Shown here in pieces: positions 7,555-16,362 of a stretch of DNA of 41,840 bases. Every line of letters begins with the position of its first letter. The stretch's first letter is position 1. The stretch is from Chloroflexota bacterium (lineage in GTDB: Bacteria > Chloroflexota > UBA6077 > JACCZL01). The position numbers were made by a program, and so were the translations under genes. Location: positions 2,636 to 44,475 of the forward strand of contig JAUJPG010000006.1 of assembly GCA_030447245.1 (NCBI GenBank). The letters are read 5' to 3'. The notes under the pieces were generated by a model. The model did no database searches. It had not been told where the DNA came from and saw only the letters and a program-made list of their open reading frames with translations.

Positions 7555-9315
7555 GTGCTGGCCTTGGCGGCAGCGTTTTCGATCGTCTTTCCCGCCTTCG
7601 CCGCGGCCGCCGAGGACGGCGGGCTCTCGGGGCTCGTGACGGCTCCGAATGGACGCGGTGTGGCGAACGCCGAGGTGCGGGCGACGCGCGAGGGAAGGTC
7701 GCACACGCGCAGGACGGGCGCGGACGGCCGATTCAGCTTCAGTAGCCTTCCGACTGGCCGTTACTCGGTGAGCGTCGACCCGCCAGTTGGATTTAAGCTC
7801 GCCGGTGACGGTGCGCGCACCGTCAGCGTGCAGGACGGTAGGACCGCCGGCGGGGTCAACTTCACGCTGGCGCCGATCGCGGAACCGACTCCGACACCCG
7901 CGGCTACTCCCACCGCCGTGCCGACCCTTGCGCCGGCCAGTCTAGCCCAGACCAATGCGGGGCGGGACTCCGCGCAGGCGAAACCCGCTGCCAGCCCGAC
8001 GACAACAGCCACCCGGGCGGCACTATTCGCCACGCCCGTGCCGCCCTCCCCAGCCCCCAGCCCGACGGCGCAAGGCGCGAGCGGGGGGACCCCGGTGAGC
8101 AGTTCCGCTGAAGCGCCGTTGCCGACGTCGCCCGCCGCGTCGCCAGTGGTGGCCAACTCGGTGGTGAGTTCCGGGGGCGGGTCCATCTTTGCACCCGCGT
8201 TGCCGGTGGAGCCTCAGGCTGGCGTCGATTCGCAATCCACTGATGACATCCTCGCGGGACGCGGGTTGCACTGGCAAGGTGGCGGCATACGCGCCAATGT
8301 GGCCGCCGAAGCCGCGCCCACATCCGAGACAGCAGCCGTCGCGGCCGCGATCCCCAATCCGGCTGCTCGCGCCTCCCAACCGCGGCGGGTCGTGACGAGC
8401 TTTGAGGCGCTGCGCGCGACAGCGGGGCGGTTGTCCGCGGCGCAGATTCGCACATGGGCGGACGCATCATCCTTCTGGCTCGGCGTGCCATTCCGCACCC
8501 AGATCGACGGCAGCGAGTATGCGTACGTCAACTGTGGTCCCGCCTCTCTATCGATGGCGATGTTGGCGTTCGGGGTGCAGGTCGATCCACCGGCGCTCCG
8601 AGATTACGTGAACTACCTGTCCGGCGATTACAGCCCCGACGATGGAACGAGCCTGGACGTGCTCTCGCGCGTTGCGCGCGAGGCCGGTCTAAGCACCTTT
8701 GGGCTGTACAGCGGGGGCAGCTACCGGCGCTGGACGATAGAGACTGTCCGCGAGCACATCCGGGCTGGACAGCCGGTGATCACGCTGGTCAAGTACCGCA
8801 GCTTGCCAGGACACGGCTCGTCGCTGGCGGAGTTCGATCATTACATCGTCATCACCGGACTCAGCGGCAACGATCTGATCTACAATGACGCGGCCTTCGC
8901 TTCGGAGTACGGCTTCAATCTCCTGATCAGCCCCGAAGATCTGGAGCGTGCCTGGAGCTACAGCTCGATCTCGAACCATGCCGTGGCGATTGGGCTCGGG
9001 ACGGGGACGCGTGCGCTGGACGGCGTCCCGAGCGCCCTGACCGCCGACAGCCTGGCGCTCGATCCCGACCCGGGCCGGGACACACTTGAACCCCCACTCG
9101 GCATGCTTCCGGGCGCCGCCGCTCAGTGGCTGCGCGAGCGCGTCCTGGCCGAACGAGGGGCCGGTGCGCCAGATCAGACTGGCGGCGCTGGGCGCGATGG
9201 GAGCAACCATGCGGGAGACGCAGGTTCGGTGTTGCCGAAATTTGCCAAAGCGTCCCCGGTCGAGGCGGAGCCGCCACCGAGCGGCCGCGGGAACGTGGTG
9301 ACGGCACCCAAGTAG
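7555..9315 (+). CDS. Secreted C39-like cysteine peptidase with N-terminal carboxypeptidase-regulatory-like domain
   Basis: After a signal peptide comes a beta-sandwich module (residues ~22-105: LSGLVTAPNGRGVANAEV ... GRYSVSVDPP), a long Pro/Thr/Ser/Ala-rich linker (~110-285), then a papain-fold C39_2-like peptidase (~300-480). Its catalytic Cys is near 327 (NCGPASL), His near 429 (EFDHYIVI) and Asp near 445 (YNDAAF). The C-terminus is a low-complexity tail. It probably acts outside the cell on peptide or cell-wall substrates. The first accepted start is GTG 7555, but the signal peptide's basic n-region (RHPLRLV) lies upstream in the same frame with no ATG/GTG/TTG, so the true start may be a rare codon such as CTG 7528. 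It is the last gene rightward before a convergent operon. Confidence 0.72.
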   Translation: MLALAAAFSIVFPAFAAAAEDGGLSGLVTAPNGRGVANAEVRATREGRSHTRRTGADGRFSFSSLPTGRYSVSVDPPVGFKLAGDGARTVSVQDGRTAGGVNFTLAPIAEPTPTPAATPTAVPTLAPASLAQTNAGRDSAQAKPAASPTTTATRAALFATPVPPSPAPSPTAQGASGGTPVSSSAEAPLPTSPAASPVVANSVVSSGGGSIFAPALPVEPQAGVDSQSTDDILAGRGLHWQGGGIRANVAAEAAPTSETAAVAAAIPNPAARASQPRRVVTSFEALRATAGRLSAAQIRTWADASSFWLGVPFRTQIDGSEYAYVNCGPASLSMAMLAFGVQVDPPALRDYVNYLSGDYSPDDGTSLDVLSRVAREAGLSTFGLYSGGSYRRWTIETVREHIRAGQPVITLVKYRSLPGHGSSLAEFDHYIVITGLSGNDLIYNDAAFASEYGFNLLISPEDLERAWSYSSISNHAVAIGLGTGTRALDGVPSALTADSLALDPDPGRDTLEPPLGMLPGAAAQWLRERVLAERGAGAPDQTGGAGRDGSNHAGDAGSVLPKFAKASPVEAEPPPSGRGNVVTAPK

Positions 9316-9451
9316 GCGGCGAGCGCGCCGGCGCGTAGGGCCGCGGTGGCGGCGAGTACGCGAGGGACGCGGAGGTCCGAGATGCTCTGGTGCAACTCGA
9401 CTGTGGCCGTCGCCGTCCTACTGATCCCCACCGCGTAGTTGCCCCAGTACG

Positions 9452-9482
9452 ACCAACCCCAGCGACCGGCCGCTGGCTTGGT
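9452..9482. terminator. Stem-loop between convergent genes
   Basis: ACCAA (9452-9456) pairs with TTGGT (9478-9482), and CCAGCG (9459-9464) pairs with CGCTGG (9471-9476), with a 6-nt loop. It sits right beyond the stop of the minus-strand gene at 9483 and after the plus-strand peptidase, so it may end transcription from both sides. There is no U-tract, so efficiency is uncertain. Confidence 0.4.
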
Positions 9483-10712
9483 CTAGGGTTGTCCGGGCAA
9501 GGGCTCGGCGGGTGCATGGCGCAGCCGGGCCATGTCAAGCCCAGCCCGCCTCGCTTCGAGCGCTAGCTCGAGGCTCTTCTCGACCAGCGCTCGCACGAAC
9601 GGGTGTCGTGTCGAAGGTCCATCCTCGATCGGGAACGCCGCGGCGACCGCCTGACGCGCGGCGCGCTCGCGGCCGGTTTGCCAAAACACCCACGCCACCT
9701 CTTCGAGACGGCGCCGTACCGCGCGCCGCCGCTCCGGAGTGAATAGCGCTTCGATCGCCGCGTCTACGATGCGACGCTCGCGTACCTCACGTGGCTCCCC
9801 GCTGAGCACGATCCGACTCTCGCGGAGGCGCTGCAGCTCCAGGGCACGCGTGGTGACGGCCTCTTCATCGAAGTACCAATCTTTCATCTCCTCCTCGACC
9901 AGCAGGCGCGGTGACTCTTCGAACAGGTTAGGCATCAACAGGGCCTGCCCACGGCTGACCTGCGTGTGGATCAGGGCGTCGGTTGGCGGCGGCGGCAGTT
10001 CGCCGAGGTCGCGGCGATGGAGCTGGAGCTCGGTCGGTATAGGCGTGCCATGCTTAGGATTGTGGGCCAGGGCCTCGGAGATCAGCGCCAGGGCATACTG
10101 CACGGGAAGCGACACCAGGAGCATATCCCCACGCTCGCGCCAGCTCCGCAGCGTCTGCTGAAACTTCTTGCGTGTGGTCTCCCGGTACGACGCATCGCTC
10201 ACCCCGACGCTATCGTTCAGGATCAACCCGAAGACGACCACGCCGCCGGACGGGCGCTCCAGGCTCAGCCAGACGCCACGGCTGCCGTTGCCGTCGGGCG
10301 GCGTGGCGTGCGCCTCGCCGGAGTGGGCGACCTCAAGCGTGGCGTCCCGGACAGGCTCCGACACCGCGGCGAGCCGCGGATCAGCGACCTTCACGCCGGT
10401 TGCTCGCAGGCGGTGGAGTCCTCGGCGAGCGGCCTTGCGCAGCGCCTTGTCCGGTGCTTGTGCGGCGACACTGGCCAGAATGCGCCCGGCCGCCTCGCCG
10501 CGGTTCGCGCCGAGAGCGTCGACCAGCGCCAGGACGCCACCGGGTGTCGACGCGCCGAGCTTCGCAAGGCGAGCGAGTGGATTCTCCTCCGGTCCGAGGG
10601 TCAGCAGGTCCTGTAGCCGCGCGGCTACTTGTGCGCGGTGCGCCGCGACCGACGTTTCCTCCGGCGAGGACTGCAGCCCGGCGGGGTCGGGTGACTCGAC
10701 CATCCAGAGCAT
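9483..10712 (-). CDS. Unrecognised 409-aa protein, last gene of the pentose-phosphate operon
   Basis: I do not recognise a named family. The first ~140 residues look like alpha-helical, HEAT-like repeats (LARLAKLGASTPGGVLALVDALGAN, then KALRKAARRGLHRL). The centre has beta strands and two helices (GVVVFGLILNDSVGVSDASYRE, LRSWRERGDMLLVSLPVQYALALI). The C-terminal third is long charged helices. There is no signal peptide or membrane span, so it should be cytoplasmic. Start is ATG 10712 (MLWMVESPD) or ATG 10703; neither has a strong Shine-Dalgarno. The gene follows the ROK kinase by about 75 nt. The raw sequence reads as one 835-codon frame with the kinase, but that join is created by the kinase frameshift. 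Confidence 0.65.
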   Translation of the reverse strand: MLWMVESPDPAGLQSSPEETSVAAHRAQVAARLQDLLTLGPEENPLARLAKLGASTPGGVLALVDALGANRGEAAGRILASVAAQAPDKALRKAARRGLHRLRATGVKVADPRLAAVSEPVRDATLEVAHSGEAHATPPDGNGSRGVWLSLERPSGGVVVFGLILNDSVGVSDASYRETTRKKFQQTLRSWRERGDMLLVSLPVQYALALISEALAHNPKHGTPIPTELQLHRRDLGELPPPPTDALIHTQVSRGQALLMPNLFEESPRLLVEEEMKDWYFDEEAVTTRALELQRLRESRIVLSGEPREVRERRIVDAAIEALFTPERRRAVRRRLEEVAWVFWQTGRERAARQAVAAAFPIEDGPSTRHPFVRALVEKSLELALEARRAGLDMARLRHAPAEPLPGQP

Positions 10713-10785
10713 CGTACACGGTCTGATCGAACGGCGGGGTCGCGGGACTGCCGACCCGAGGACGTATGGGCCCGGCTCGGACTTT

Positions 10786-11753
10786 CTACTGGCTGAGGCC
10801 CTCGCGCGCGAGGATCGCGACGCCGCTGACTTCAGCGCGACCTTCGAGCGCCCCGTGTCGAAGCGAACGGTCCGAGCCGGCAGGTCGAAGGCTCGGCTTC
10901 GCGCCAACTCAAACGCGGGACCGAGGAGTTGGACTCCCATCGCCATCGCGACGCCACCGCCAAGGACGATCACGTCCGGGTTGAAGATGTTGAGGAAGCT
11001 GGCCAGGCCGACGCCCAGATAGTGAGAAGCCGTGCCGACGATCTCAATGGCCGCGGCGTCGCCGGCGTCGGCGGCGTCATGGACGTCGATGGCGGTGACC
11101 TCGCCGCGCTCGGCGGCGCGTGTCAGGCGCTCGGAGCGGCCGGCCATGGCGGCCCGTTGCCCCATCTGGCCGATCGCCGTGCCCGAGGCCATTACTTCCA
11201 GGCAGCCGCGCATTCCACAGGTGTGCAGCGGGCCCTGCTCGTCGACCGTCACGTGGCCTAGCTCGCCGGCGCTCCCGTCGGCGCCGCGATATATCCGTCC
11301 GTTGAGGATCAGGCCTCCGCCAATGCCGGTGCTCACGGTGAGATAGATGAGGTGCCGCGCACCCTGGCCGGCGCCGTGACGCAGCTCGCCGAGCGCAGCG
11401 GCGTTTGCGTCGTTTTCCAGAATTGCGGGCAGTCCCAGCCGCGCCTCGATCAGCGCAGCGAGAGGCACGGCCTCCCCGCCTGGCAGGTTTGGTGGTTGGA
11501 GAAGTACACCGCGGTCGAAATCGCACGGGCCGGGCGCCGAGATGCCGACCGCTGCGAGGCTGCCCTCGGGCAGCCCGCTCAGCGCGATCGCGTGCCGGGC
11601 TGACTCGGTCATCTGCTCGAGCACCGCGTCGCGGCCCTTGTCCGCCGTGGTTGGGCGGCGATCCTCGGCGACGATGTTCCCCGTGGCGGCGATGACCGCG
11701 GCGCGGATCTTGGTCCCACCCAGATCGATCGCGACGACCGGCGCGGTGCTCAA
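10786..11753 (-). CDS. ROK-family sugar kinase (probable glucokinase), with a 1-nt frameshift
   Basis: The ATP-binding start VVAIDLGGTKIRAAV, catalytic LENDANAAALGE and GELGHVTVD followed by HTCGMRGCLE identify a ROK kinase. The zinc motif usually reads CxCGxxGCxE; here the first Cys is His. The frame is disrupted in the CCCC run at 10851-10854, where one base appears to be missing. After it, the other frame gives the expected ROK end AEVSGVAILAREGLSQ and a TAG stop at 10788-10786, giving about 322 aa, the normal length. The start is TTG 11753, whose TTGA overlaps the rpiA stop by 4 nt. It would phosphorylate glucose (or a related sugar) and feed Zwf. The frameshift may be an assembly error or a true mutation. 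Confidence 0.82.
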
Positions 11754-12526
11754 GCCCGTTCGCCATCGGCGCCGAGCACATGGACCCCCGACTCGCCGGC
11801 TACAAGGATGCGATTGACCAGGCCGATGAACAACCCGTGCTCGACCTCGCCGACGACGGCCTTGATGTCGTGAGCCAGTCGACTCGGCTCGGTGATAGGC
11901 CCGAAGTAACAGTCCAGGACGTACAGTCCGTCGTCGGTGATACGCGGCGCAGTCGCGGCTGAATTGGTGGGCCGGCGCTCGGCGCGGCATCCCAGTCGCT
12001 CCAGCCGCCCGGCCGTGGCCTGCCAGCCGAACTGGACTATGGCGACAGGCAACGGCTGGCGCTCGCCGAGCGTCTGGACCATCTTGCTGTCGTCAATGAC
12101 GATGATTACGCGGTCGCTCGCCATGGCGACAACCTTCTCGCGCAGGAGTGCGCCCCCGCGGCCCTTGATAAGGGCCAGCGTTCGTGGCTCGGCCTCGTCT
12201 GCGCCATCGACCGTCAGGTCGAGACGCGGTTGGTCGTCGAGCGTCGTGAGTGGCACGCCAGCCGCTCGGGCCACCTGGGCGACGCGCTCTGAGGTCGCCA
12301 CGCCGACGACACGGAGGCCCCGGCGAACATGCGCCCCCAACTCGACCACGAACAACTCGACCGTCGATCCGCTGCCGAGCCCGATGACCGTCCCGTCGCG
12401 CACGTCTGCCAGGGCCATTCGGGCCGCGGCCAGCTTGCGTGCGATCGTGGTCTCATCGCCGAGTCGCTCGTGTGGCGGCGGCATCGCGGGTCGGCCCCCA
12501 GTCGGGTCGCCGTCGGCCGGGTTCAC
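11750..12526 (-). CDS. rpiA: Ribose-5-phosphate isomerase A
   Basis: Converts ribulose 5-phosphate and ribose 5-phosphate in the non-oxidative pentose-phosphate pathway, in the cytoplasm. Family motifs are present: GLGSGST (phosphate loop), LDLTVDGADEAEP with the active-site Asp pair, KGRGGALLREK with the catalytic Glu/Lys, and the C-terminal GEVEHGLFIGL. The protein is 258 aa from GTG 12526, somewhat longer than the usual ~225, and the first ~20 residues (PADGDPTGGRPAM) are probably dispensable. ATG 12484 is an alternative start. The GTG overlaps the opcA stop by 4 nt (GTGA) and the stop overlaps the ROK kinase TTG, so the genes are translationally coupled. Confidence 0.93.
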   Translation of the reverse strand: MNPADGDPTGGRPAMPPPHERLGDETTIARKLAAARMALADVRDGTVIGLGSGSTVELFVVELGAHVRRGLRVVGVATSERVAQVARAAGVPLTTLDDQPRLDLTVDGADEAEPRTLALIKGRGGALLREKVVAMASDRVIIVIDDSKMVQTLGERQPLPVAIVQFGWQATAGRLERLGCRAERRPTNSAATAPRITDDGLYVLDCYFGPITEPSRLAHDIKAVVGEVEHGLFIGLVNRILVAGESGVHVLGADGERA

Positions 12527-13662
12527 GGCGCCTGCAACAGCCGAGCTACGAAGTCGAGAGATTCCTGGTAGATCCGGTCGGGTGCGAAGCCACCGAGCTC
12601 CTCGTGCAGCAGGTCAGCCTCGCTTAACTTCGGCAGATGGGCCCGACCTTCCAGCCGCGTCCCATCATCCTTGATTGTCCGCGCCTCGTCCTCACCGCAG
12701 TGCTGGACGGTGTAGGTCGCGCGCCGGTCCCCTTCGGCGGCGACGATCGTGACTGCACGAAGATCGGCCGCCCTAGAAGACGGATCGCCGGCCGGGACGC
12801 GGGTGATCTCGACCCGAACGGGACGTACGCCATCGAGCAGGTCAAAACGCCAGTAGCTCGGCTCGCGTGTGGTTGGCGGGTGTGGCTCCCAACCGAGACG
12901 AGTGCCGATCCATCCTAGGAGGAGCAGCGCCTGGCTCGCCTCGCCGCCGCGGTCGGCGGCGTACTCGATCGTCACGCGCTCGATTGAGTCGAGCAAACTC
13001 TGATCCTCGGGTGCGTCGAAGAATTCCGCCACCAGCAGGCGCCATGGCGTTAGCCGCGTCCAACTCAGGTCGGCGAAGGCGATGGACTGGTTCGCCACGC
13101 GAATGGCCGCGGCGAGTTGGGGCAGGGCGGCGACTGGGTCGGGGAAGCGGCTGGTGTCAAGGACGAGCCGATCGCTCGCGTCGACGACGTGATTAAAGAG
13201 GTCGCCGTCGAACTGCAGCTCCTCCGGCCACCAGGTCTGGACTGGCAGGCCTGGCAAGGCCAGAGTCTGGACCAGGCTCATCGTCTGGTGGAGGGCCATG
13301 GGCGAGGAGACTAAACGGATTTCCTCCCAATAACGGATTGCCTCACCCTCGTCCAAGCGTCGGCTGTGGCTGGCTAGCCGCGCTCGCGGCTCGGACACTC
13401 GCTCATCGGCAAGCAGCAGTAGCGCGCGGCACGGATGACTATCGGCCAGACGGTCGAGCAGCTCGGACACCGCATCGGCGTTGGCGTCGTCGGCAACCGG
13501 CACAAGCACCGTCATGCTCGCCGCGCGTACGATCGAGCCACCAATCGCGCCGGCCTCGGCCAGCCGCCATAGTTCGTGTAGACCGGCCTCGATGGCGCGG
13601 ACATCCGCGGCAGTCACCTGGCTCACCAGGCACAGCCCGCCCGTCTCGCTGCCGACGGTCAT
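12523..13662 (-). CDS. opcA: OpcA, glucose-6-phosphate dehydrogenase assembly/activator protein
   Basis: OpcA associates with Zwf and tunes its activity and oligomer state, known from cyanobacteria and actinobacteria. The 379-aa sequence shows the family landmarks: RAASMTVLVPV near the N-terminus, the segment HPCRALLLLAD, then VQTLALPGLPVQTWWPEEL and a C-terminal alpha/beta region ending RIYQESLDFVARLL. It lies directly in the zwf operon, which is the classical context. Start ATG 13662 has GGGGG upstream and overlaps the stop of a small ORF by 4 nt (ATGA). Confidence 0.9.
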   Translation of the reverse strand: MTVGSETGGLCLVSQVTAADVRAIEAGLHELWRLAEAGAIGGSIVRAASMTVLVPVADDANADAVSELLDRLADSHPCRALLLLADERVSEPRARLASHSRRLDEGEAIRYWEEIRLVSSPMALHQTMSLVQTLALPGLPVQTWWPEELQFDGDLFNHVVDASDRLVLDTSRFPDPVAALPQLAAAIRVANQSIAFADLSWTRLTPWRLLVAEFFDAPEDQSLLDSIERVTIEYAADRGGEASQALLLLGWIGTRLGWEPHPPTTREPSYWRFDLLDGVRPVRVEITRVPAGDPSSRAADLRAVTIVAAEGDRRATYTVQHCGEDEARTIKDDGTRLEGRAHLPKLSEADLLHEELGGFAPDRIYQESLDFVARLLQAP

Positions 13663-13814
13663 GACAGACCCCCAGAAAGCTGCTCGACCGCGAGGGTGCA
13701 GGGCGGCGTGGCCGTTGCCACGAACGATCTTACGGGGGTGAGAAGTGCCCGCGCTTCGCCCAGGACGACGGCAACAGTGCCCGCCGCGAATCGGAAGGTA
13801 GCGAAGCGGTGCAT
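13659..13814 (-). CDS. Candidate 51-aa protein between zwf and opcA
   Basis: A frame from ATG 13814 (MHRFATFRFAAGTVAVVLGEA) to TGA 13659 fills the whole zwf-opcA gap. It starts 2 nt after the zwf stop and its TGA overlaps the opcA ATG as ATGA. Such fit at both ends is the pattern of a coupled real gene and is hard to get by chance in 156 nt, but no family is recognised and no clear Shine-Dalgarno is seen. The first half could form an amphipathic or weakly hydrophobic helix. The alternative is a leader-like frame that only couples zwf and opcA translation. Confidence 0.4.
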   Translation of the reverse strand: MHRFATFRFAAGTVAVVLGEARALLTPVRSFVATATPPCTLAVEQLSGGLS

Positions 13815-13816
13815 GG

Positions 13817-15373
13817 CTACAGGCGTGCCCAGGCGCGACCGTCGCGTGCGATCAGGTCCCGCGCGGAGCGCGGGCCGGGGGTGCCTGCCTCGTAGTTTGG
13901 AAACTCGGGCGGTGGCAGATGGCGCCAGCCCTCAAGGATCGAGGTGACGATCGTCCAGGCGGCCTCAGTTTCGTCGCGGCGGGTGAAGAGTGTTGAATCA
14001 CCCTGCATGGCATCCAGGATCAATCGCTCGTACGCCTCGGCCGCTTGGTGCCCGAACGCCGCGCCGAATCGAAAGTCCATCATCACCGAGCGGATCTCCA
14101 TACCAGGGCCGGGCACCTTGGTCCCGAAGCGCACACCGATGCCTTCATCGGGCTGGATCCGGAGGGTCAAGACGTTCGGGTGGTGCCACGAAGCGTCGCC
14201 CTGGCCGAACAGGCGTTGCGGCGTCGGCTTGAAGCGAATCGTGACCTGGGAGGCGCGCTTTGGCAGTCGCTTACCGTGGCGGAGGTAGAAGGGCACTCCG
14301 CCCCAGCGCCAGCTGTCGACGAGCAGCTTGAGCGCCACGTAGGTCTCGACGTTGGACTGCGGACTGACTCGCTCCTCCTCACGGTAACCGGCGACTGGGT
14401 GACCATTGACGGCACCCGGCCCGTACTGGCCGCGGACGGTTCGGCGGGCAACTTCAGCAGTGTTCAGCGGGTGGATTGCTCGGAGGACCTTGACCTTCTC
14501 GTCGCGCACGGCGCTAGCGTCAAGGGCGACCGGCGGCTCCATCGCGACAAGCGAGAGGACCTGAAGCATATGGTTGGCGACCATGTCCCGGAGGGCGCCC
14601 GACTCTTCGTAGTAGGGCCCGCGACCCTCGATGCCGATCGACTCGGCGACCGTGATCTGGATGTGGTCGATGTGGTCGCGATTCCAGACCGCCTCGAACA
14701 TGCTGTTGGCGAAGCGGAAGGCCATGATGTTCTGGACGGTCTCCTTTCCGAGGTAGTGGTCGATCCGGTAGACCTGGTGTTCGCTGAAGACCCGCGCAAG
14801 CTGCTCATTCAACTCGCGCGCGGTTGCCAGGTCCCGCCCGAACGGCTTCTCGACGACGATTCGCGACCACCCTCCCGAGCGGCCGTTGCTGCGACGCTCG
14901 ACCAGACCGCACCTGCCGAGGTGCTCGATAATTGTCGGGAACGCCGTTGGGGCAGTGGCCAGGTAGAACAGGAGGTTGCCGCGCGTGCCGCGGGCGGCGT
15001 CGAGCTCGGTGCAGACCTGCTCGAGCCGCACGTAGCCGGCCGGATCATCGAACGACGATCGGACGTAGCGGATCCCCTCGCCATACTGCTCGGCGACAGA
15101 GGGTCGGAAGGGCTGCGTTCGCGAATACGTGCTGGCGGCCTGGAGCATATCTTCACGGAAGCGCTCGTCCGTCATATCGCGCCGAGCAAAGCCCACGAGG
15201 GACGATCCGGCGGGTAGGCGGCGATCGACCGCGAGATTGTAGAGCCCGGGCATGAGCTTGCGACGCGTCAGGTCGCCAGTCGCGCCGAAAATGACGACGA
15301 CGCACGGCTCCGCCGTCGCCTCAGTGCGGAGCCCCTCGCGGAGCGGGTTGGTCTGAGCCAGCAGCGTGCTCAT
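13817..15373 (-). CDS. zwf: Glucose-6-phosphate 1-dehydrogenase
   Basis: Oxidises glucose 6-phosphate to 6-phosphogluconolactone with NADP+, the entry step of the oxidative pentose-phosphate pathway. The 518-aa protein carries the Rossmann motif FGATGDLTRRKL near residue 29, the substrate motif RIDHYLGKE near 205 with its catalytic Lys, IVVEKPFG, and the C-terminal domain regions NVLTLRIQPDEGI and SRDETEAAW-like sequence. Start ATG 15373 has GGAGG 5 nt upstream. It heads the operon zwf - small ORF - opcA - rpiA - ROK kinase - unknown, which suggests NADPH and pentose supply regulated as one unit. Confidence 0.96.
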   Translation of the reverse strand: MSTLLAQTNPLREGLRTEATAEPCVVVIFGATGDLTRRKLMPGLYNLAVDRRLPAGSSLVGFARRDMTDERFREDMLQAASTYSRTQPFRPSVAEQYGEGIRYVRSSFDDPAGYVRLEQVCTELDAARGTRGNLLFYLATAPTAFPTIIEHLGRCGLVERRSNGRSGGWSRIVVEKPFGRDLATARELNEQLARVFSEHQVYRIDHYLGKETVQNIMAFRFANSMFEAVWNRDHIDHIQITVAESIGIEGRGPYYEESGALRDMVANHMLQVLSLVAMEPPVALDASAVRDEKVKVLRAIHPLNTAEVARRTVRGQYGPGAVNGHPVAGYREEERVSPQSNVETYVALKLLVDSWRWGGVPFYLRHGKRLPKRASQVTIRFKPTPQRLFGQGDASWHHPNVLTLRIQPDEGIGVRFGTKVPGPGMEIRSVMMDFRFGAAFGHQAAEAYERLILDAMQGDSTLFTRRDETEAAWTIVTSILEGWRHLPPPEFPNYEAGTPGPRSARDLIARDGRAWARL

Positions 15374-15513
15374 CAGAGCCTCCGGCTAACTATGACCCAC
15401 GGCGTAGCAAGCCACCAACCTTGCGCTCCGGTGGCCGCGGCCTTCGAGCCGCTCCACGCCGCGAGACTAGCCCGCCTTCCGACTACTCCTACAATGCGTG
15501 AGTGGCCATCCCG

Positions 15514-16245
15514 TCAGCCGCGGCCGATGAAGGCTTGTTGGATTGGAAGGACCGTGGCTTCGAGCATGGTGACGTGGGGCGGAAGCAGGGCCATCCAGAC
15601 GGCAGCCTGAGCGAGCTCGTCGACAGACATCATTGGCTCTTGCGCGTTGACGCCCTCGCCGCGCTGGTTGCGCTCGATGAGCGTGTTGCCAGGGTACAAG
15701 CAGCTCGCGGCGATGCCGTGATCGCGGCCCTCGAGTGCCGTCACCTGGGTCAGCCCCCAGACGCCATGCTTGCTGGCGCTGTACGCCGCCGAGTTTGGGC
15801 GGACGCGCTGGGCCGAGATGCTTGCGACATTGATGATTCGACCGCCACCCTGACGCTTCATGATCCGCATGGCGACCCGGGTGCAGAGGAACGGCGCTGT
15901 CAGGTTGACACCGATTACCCGGTTCCACGCCTCGGTTGGGAACTCGTCGAGCGGCGCGCCATCGAATGCGCCAGCGTTGTTGACCAGGATGTCGAGGCGG
16001 CCGAAGCGGTCCATCGCCCCCTGAAACAGCCGATCGACGTGCGTCTCGTCGCTGACGTCGCCGGCGATTGGGATGACCGTCACGCCCGCTCCCGAGAGCT
16101 CGGCCGCGGTGCGTTCAAGGTCCTCGGCGCCGCGCGCCGTTATGACAAGGGACGCACCCTCGCGAGCCAGGCCCCTTGCAATGCCTTTCCCGATGCCGCG
16201 GTTTGCACCGGTCACCAGCGCGATCTTGCCATCCAATCCACCCAT
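15514..16245 (-). CDS. Short-chain dehydrogenase/reductase (SDR)
   Basis: A classical SDR of 243 aa: cofactor loop TGANRGIG (residues ~12-19), NNAG near 88, catalytic Ser in NVASISA (~140), and YSASK (Tyr/Lys, ~153-157). The residue after the second strand (ITARGAEDL) with Arg suggests NADP(H) preference. The substrate is unknown; it could be a 3-oxoacyl or sugar/alcohol substrate. Start ATG 16245 has GGAGG just upstream. It lies downstream of the HpcH/HpaI aldolase gene on the same strand, about 115 nt away, and may act with it in a catabolic route, but that is inferred from proximity only. Confidence 0.88.
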   Translation of the reverse strand: MGGLDGKIALVTGANRGIGKGIARGLAREGASLVITARGAEDLERTAAELSGAGVTVIPIAGDVSDETHVDRLFQGAMDRFGRLDILVNNAGAFDGAPLDEFPTEAWNRVIGVNLTAPFLCTRVAMRIMKRQGGGRIINVASISAQRVRPNSAAYSASKHGVWGLTQVTALEGRDHGIAASCLYPGNTLIERNQRGEGVNAQEPMMSVDELAQAAVWMALLPPHVTMLEATVLPIQQAFIGRG

Positions 16246-16362
16246 GGGTCCTCCGTTGGTGCCAACCGTCGGCGGCGCGCGCGTCGCCTCTGCCGTGGAC
16301 TACCGATCTGGGCCACCTGTGGCTCGTCTATTGCCGGTCGACGTGATCCCTCGTCCTTCAGC

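Noticed and set aside
9324..9335. 12-bp palindrome CGCGCCGGCGCG after the C39-like peptidase
   Set aside because: Such short GC-only palindromes are expected by chance in this composition, and it is not positioned over a promoter.
9483..11990. A single 835-codon frame joining a sugar kinase and an unknown protein
   Set aside because: The join lies after the kinase sequence becomes nonsense. The proper kinase end and stop occur in the adjacent frame, so the fusion is caused by a one-base frameshift. The first ~80 codons of the frame overlap rpiA and are not protein-like.
14045..15217. Long 390-codon plus-strand frame opposite zwf
   Set aside because: Antisense shadow of zwf with no start signal, no family features and the composition of a complement strand.
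15389..15418. TTGGTG-18-CATAGT as the zwf promoter
   Set aside because: It would start transcription inside the GGAGG ribosome site; the match is weak and a promoter farther upstream is as likely.
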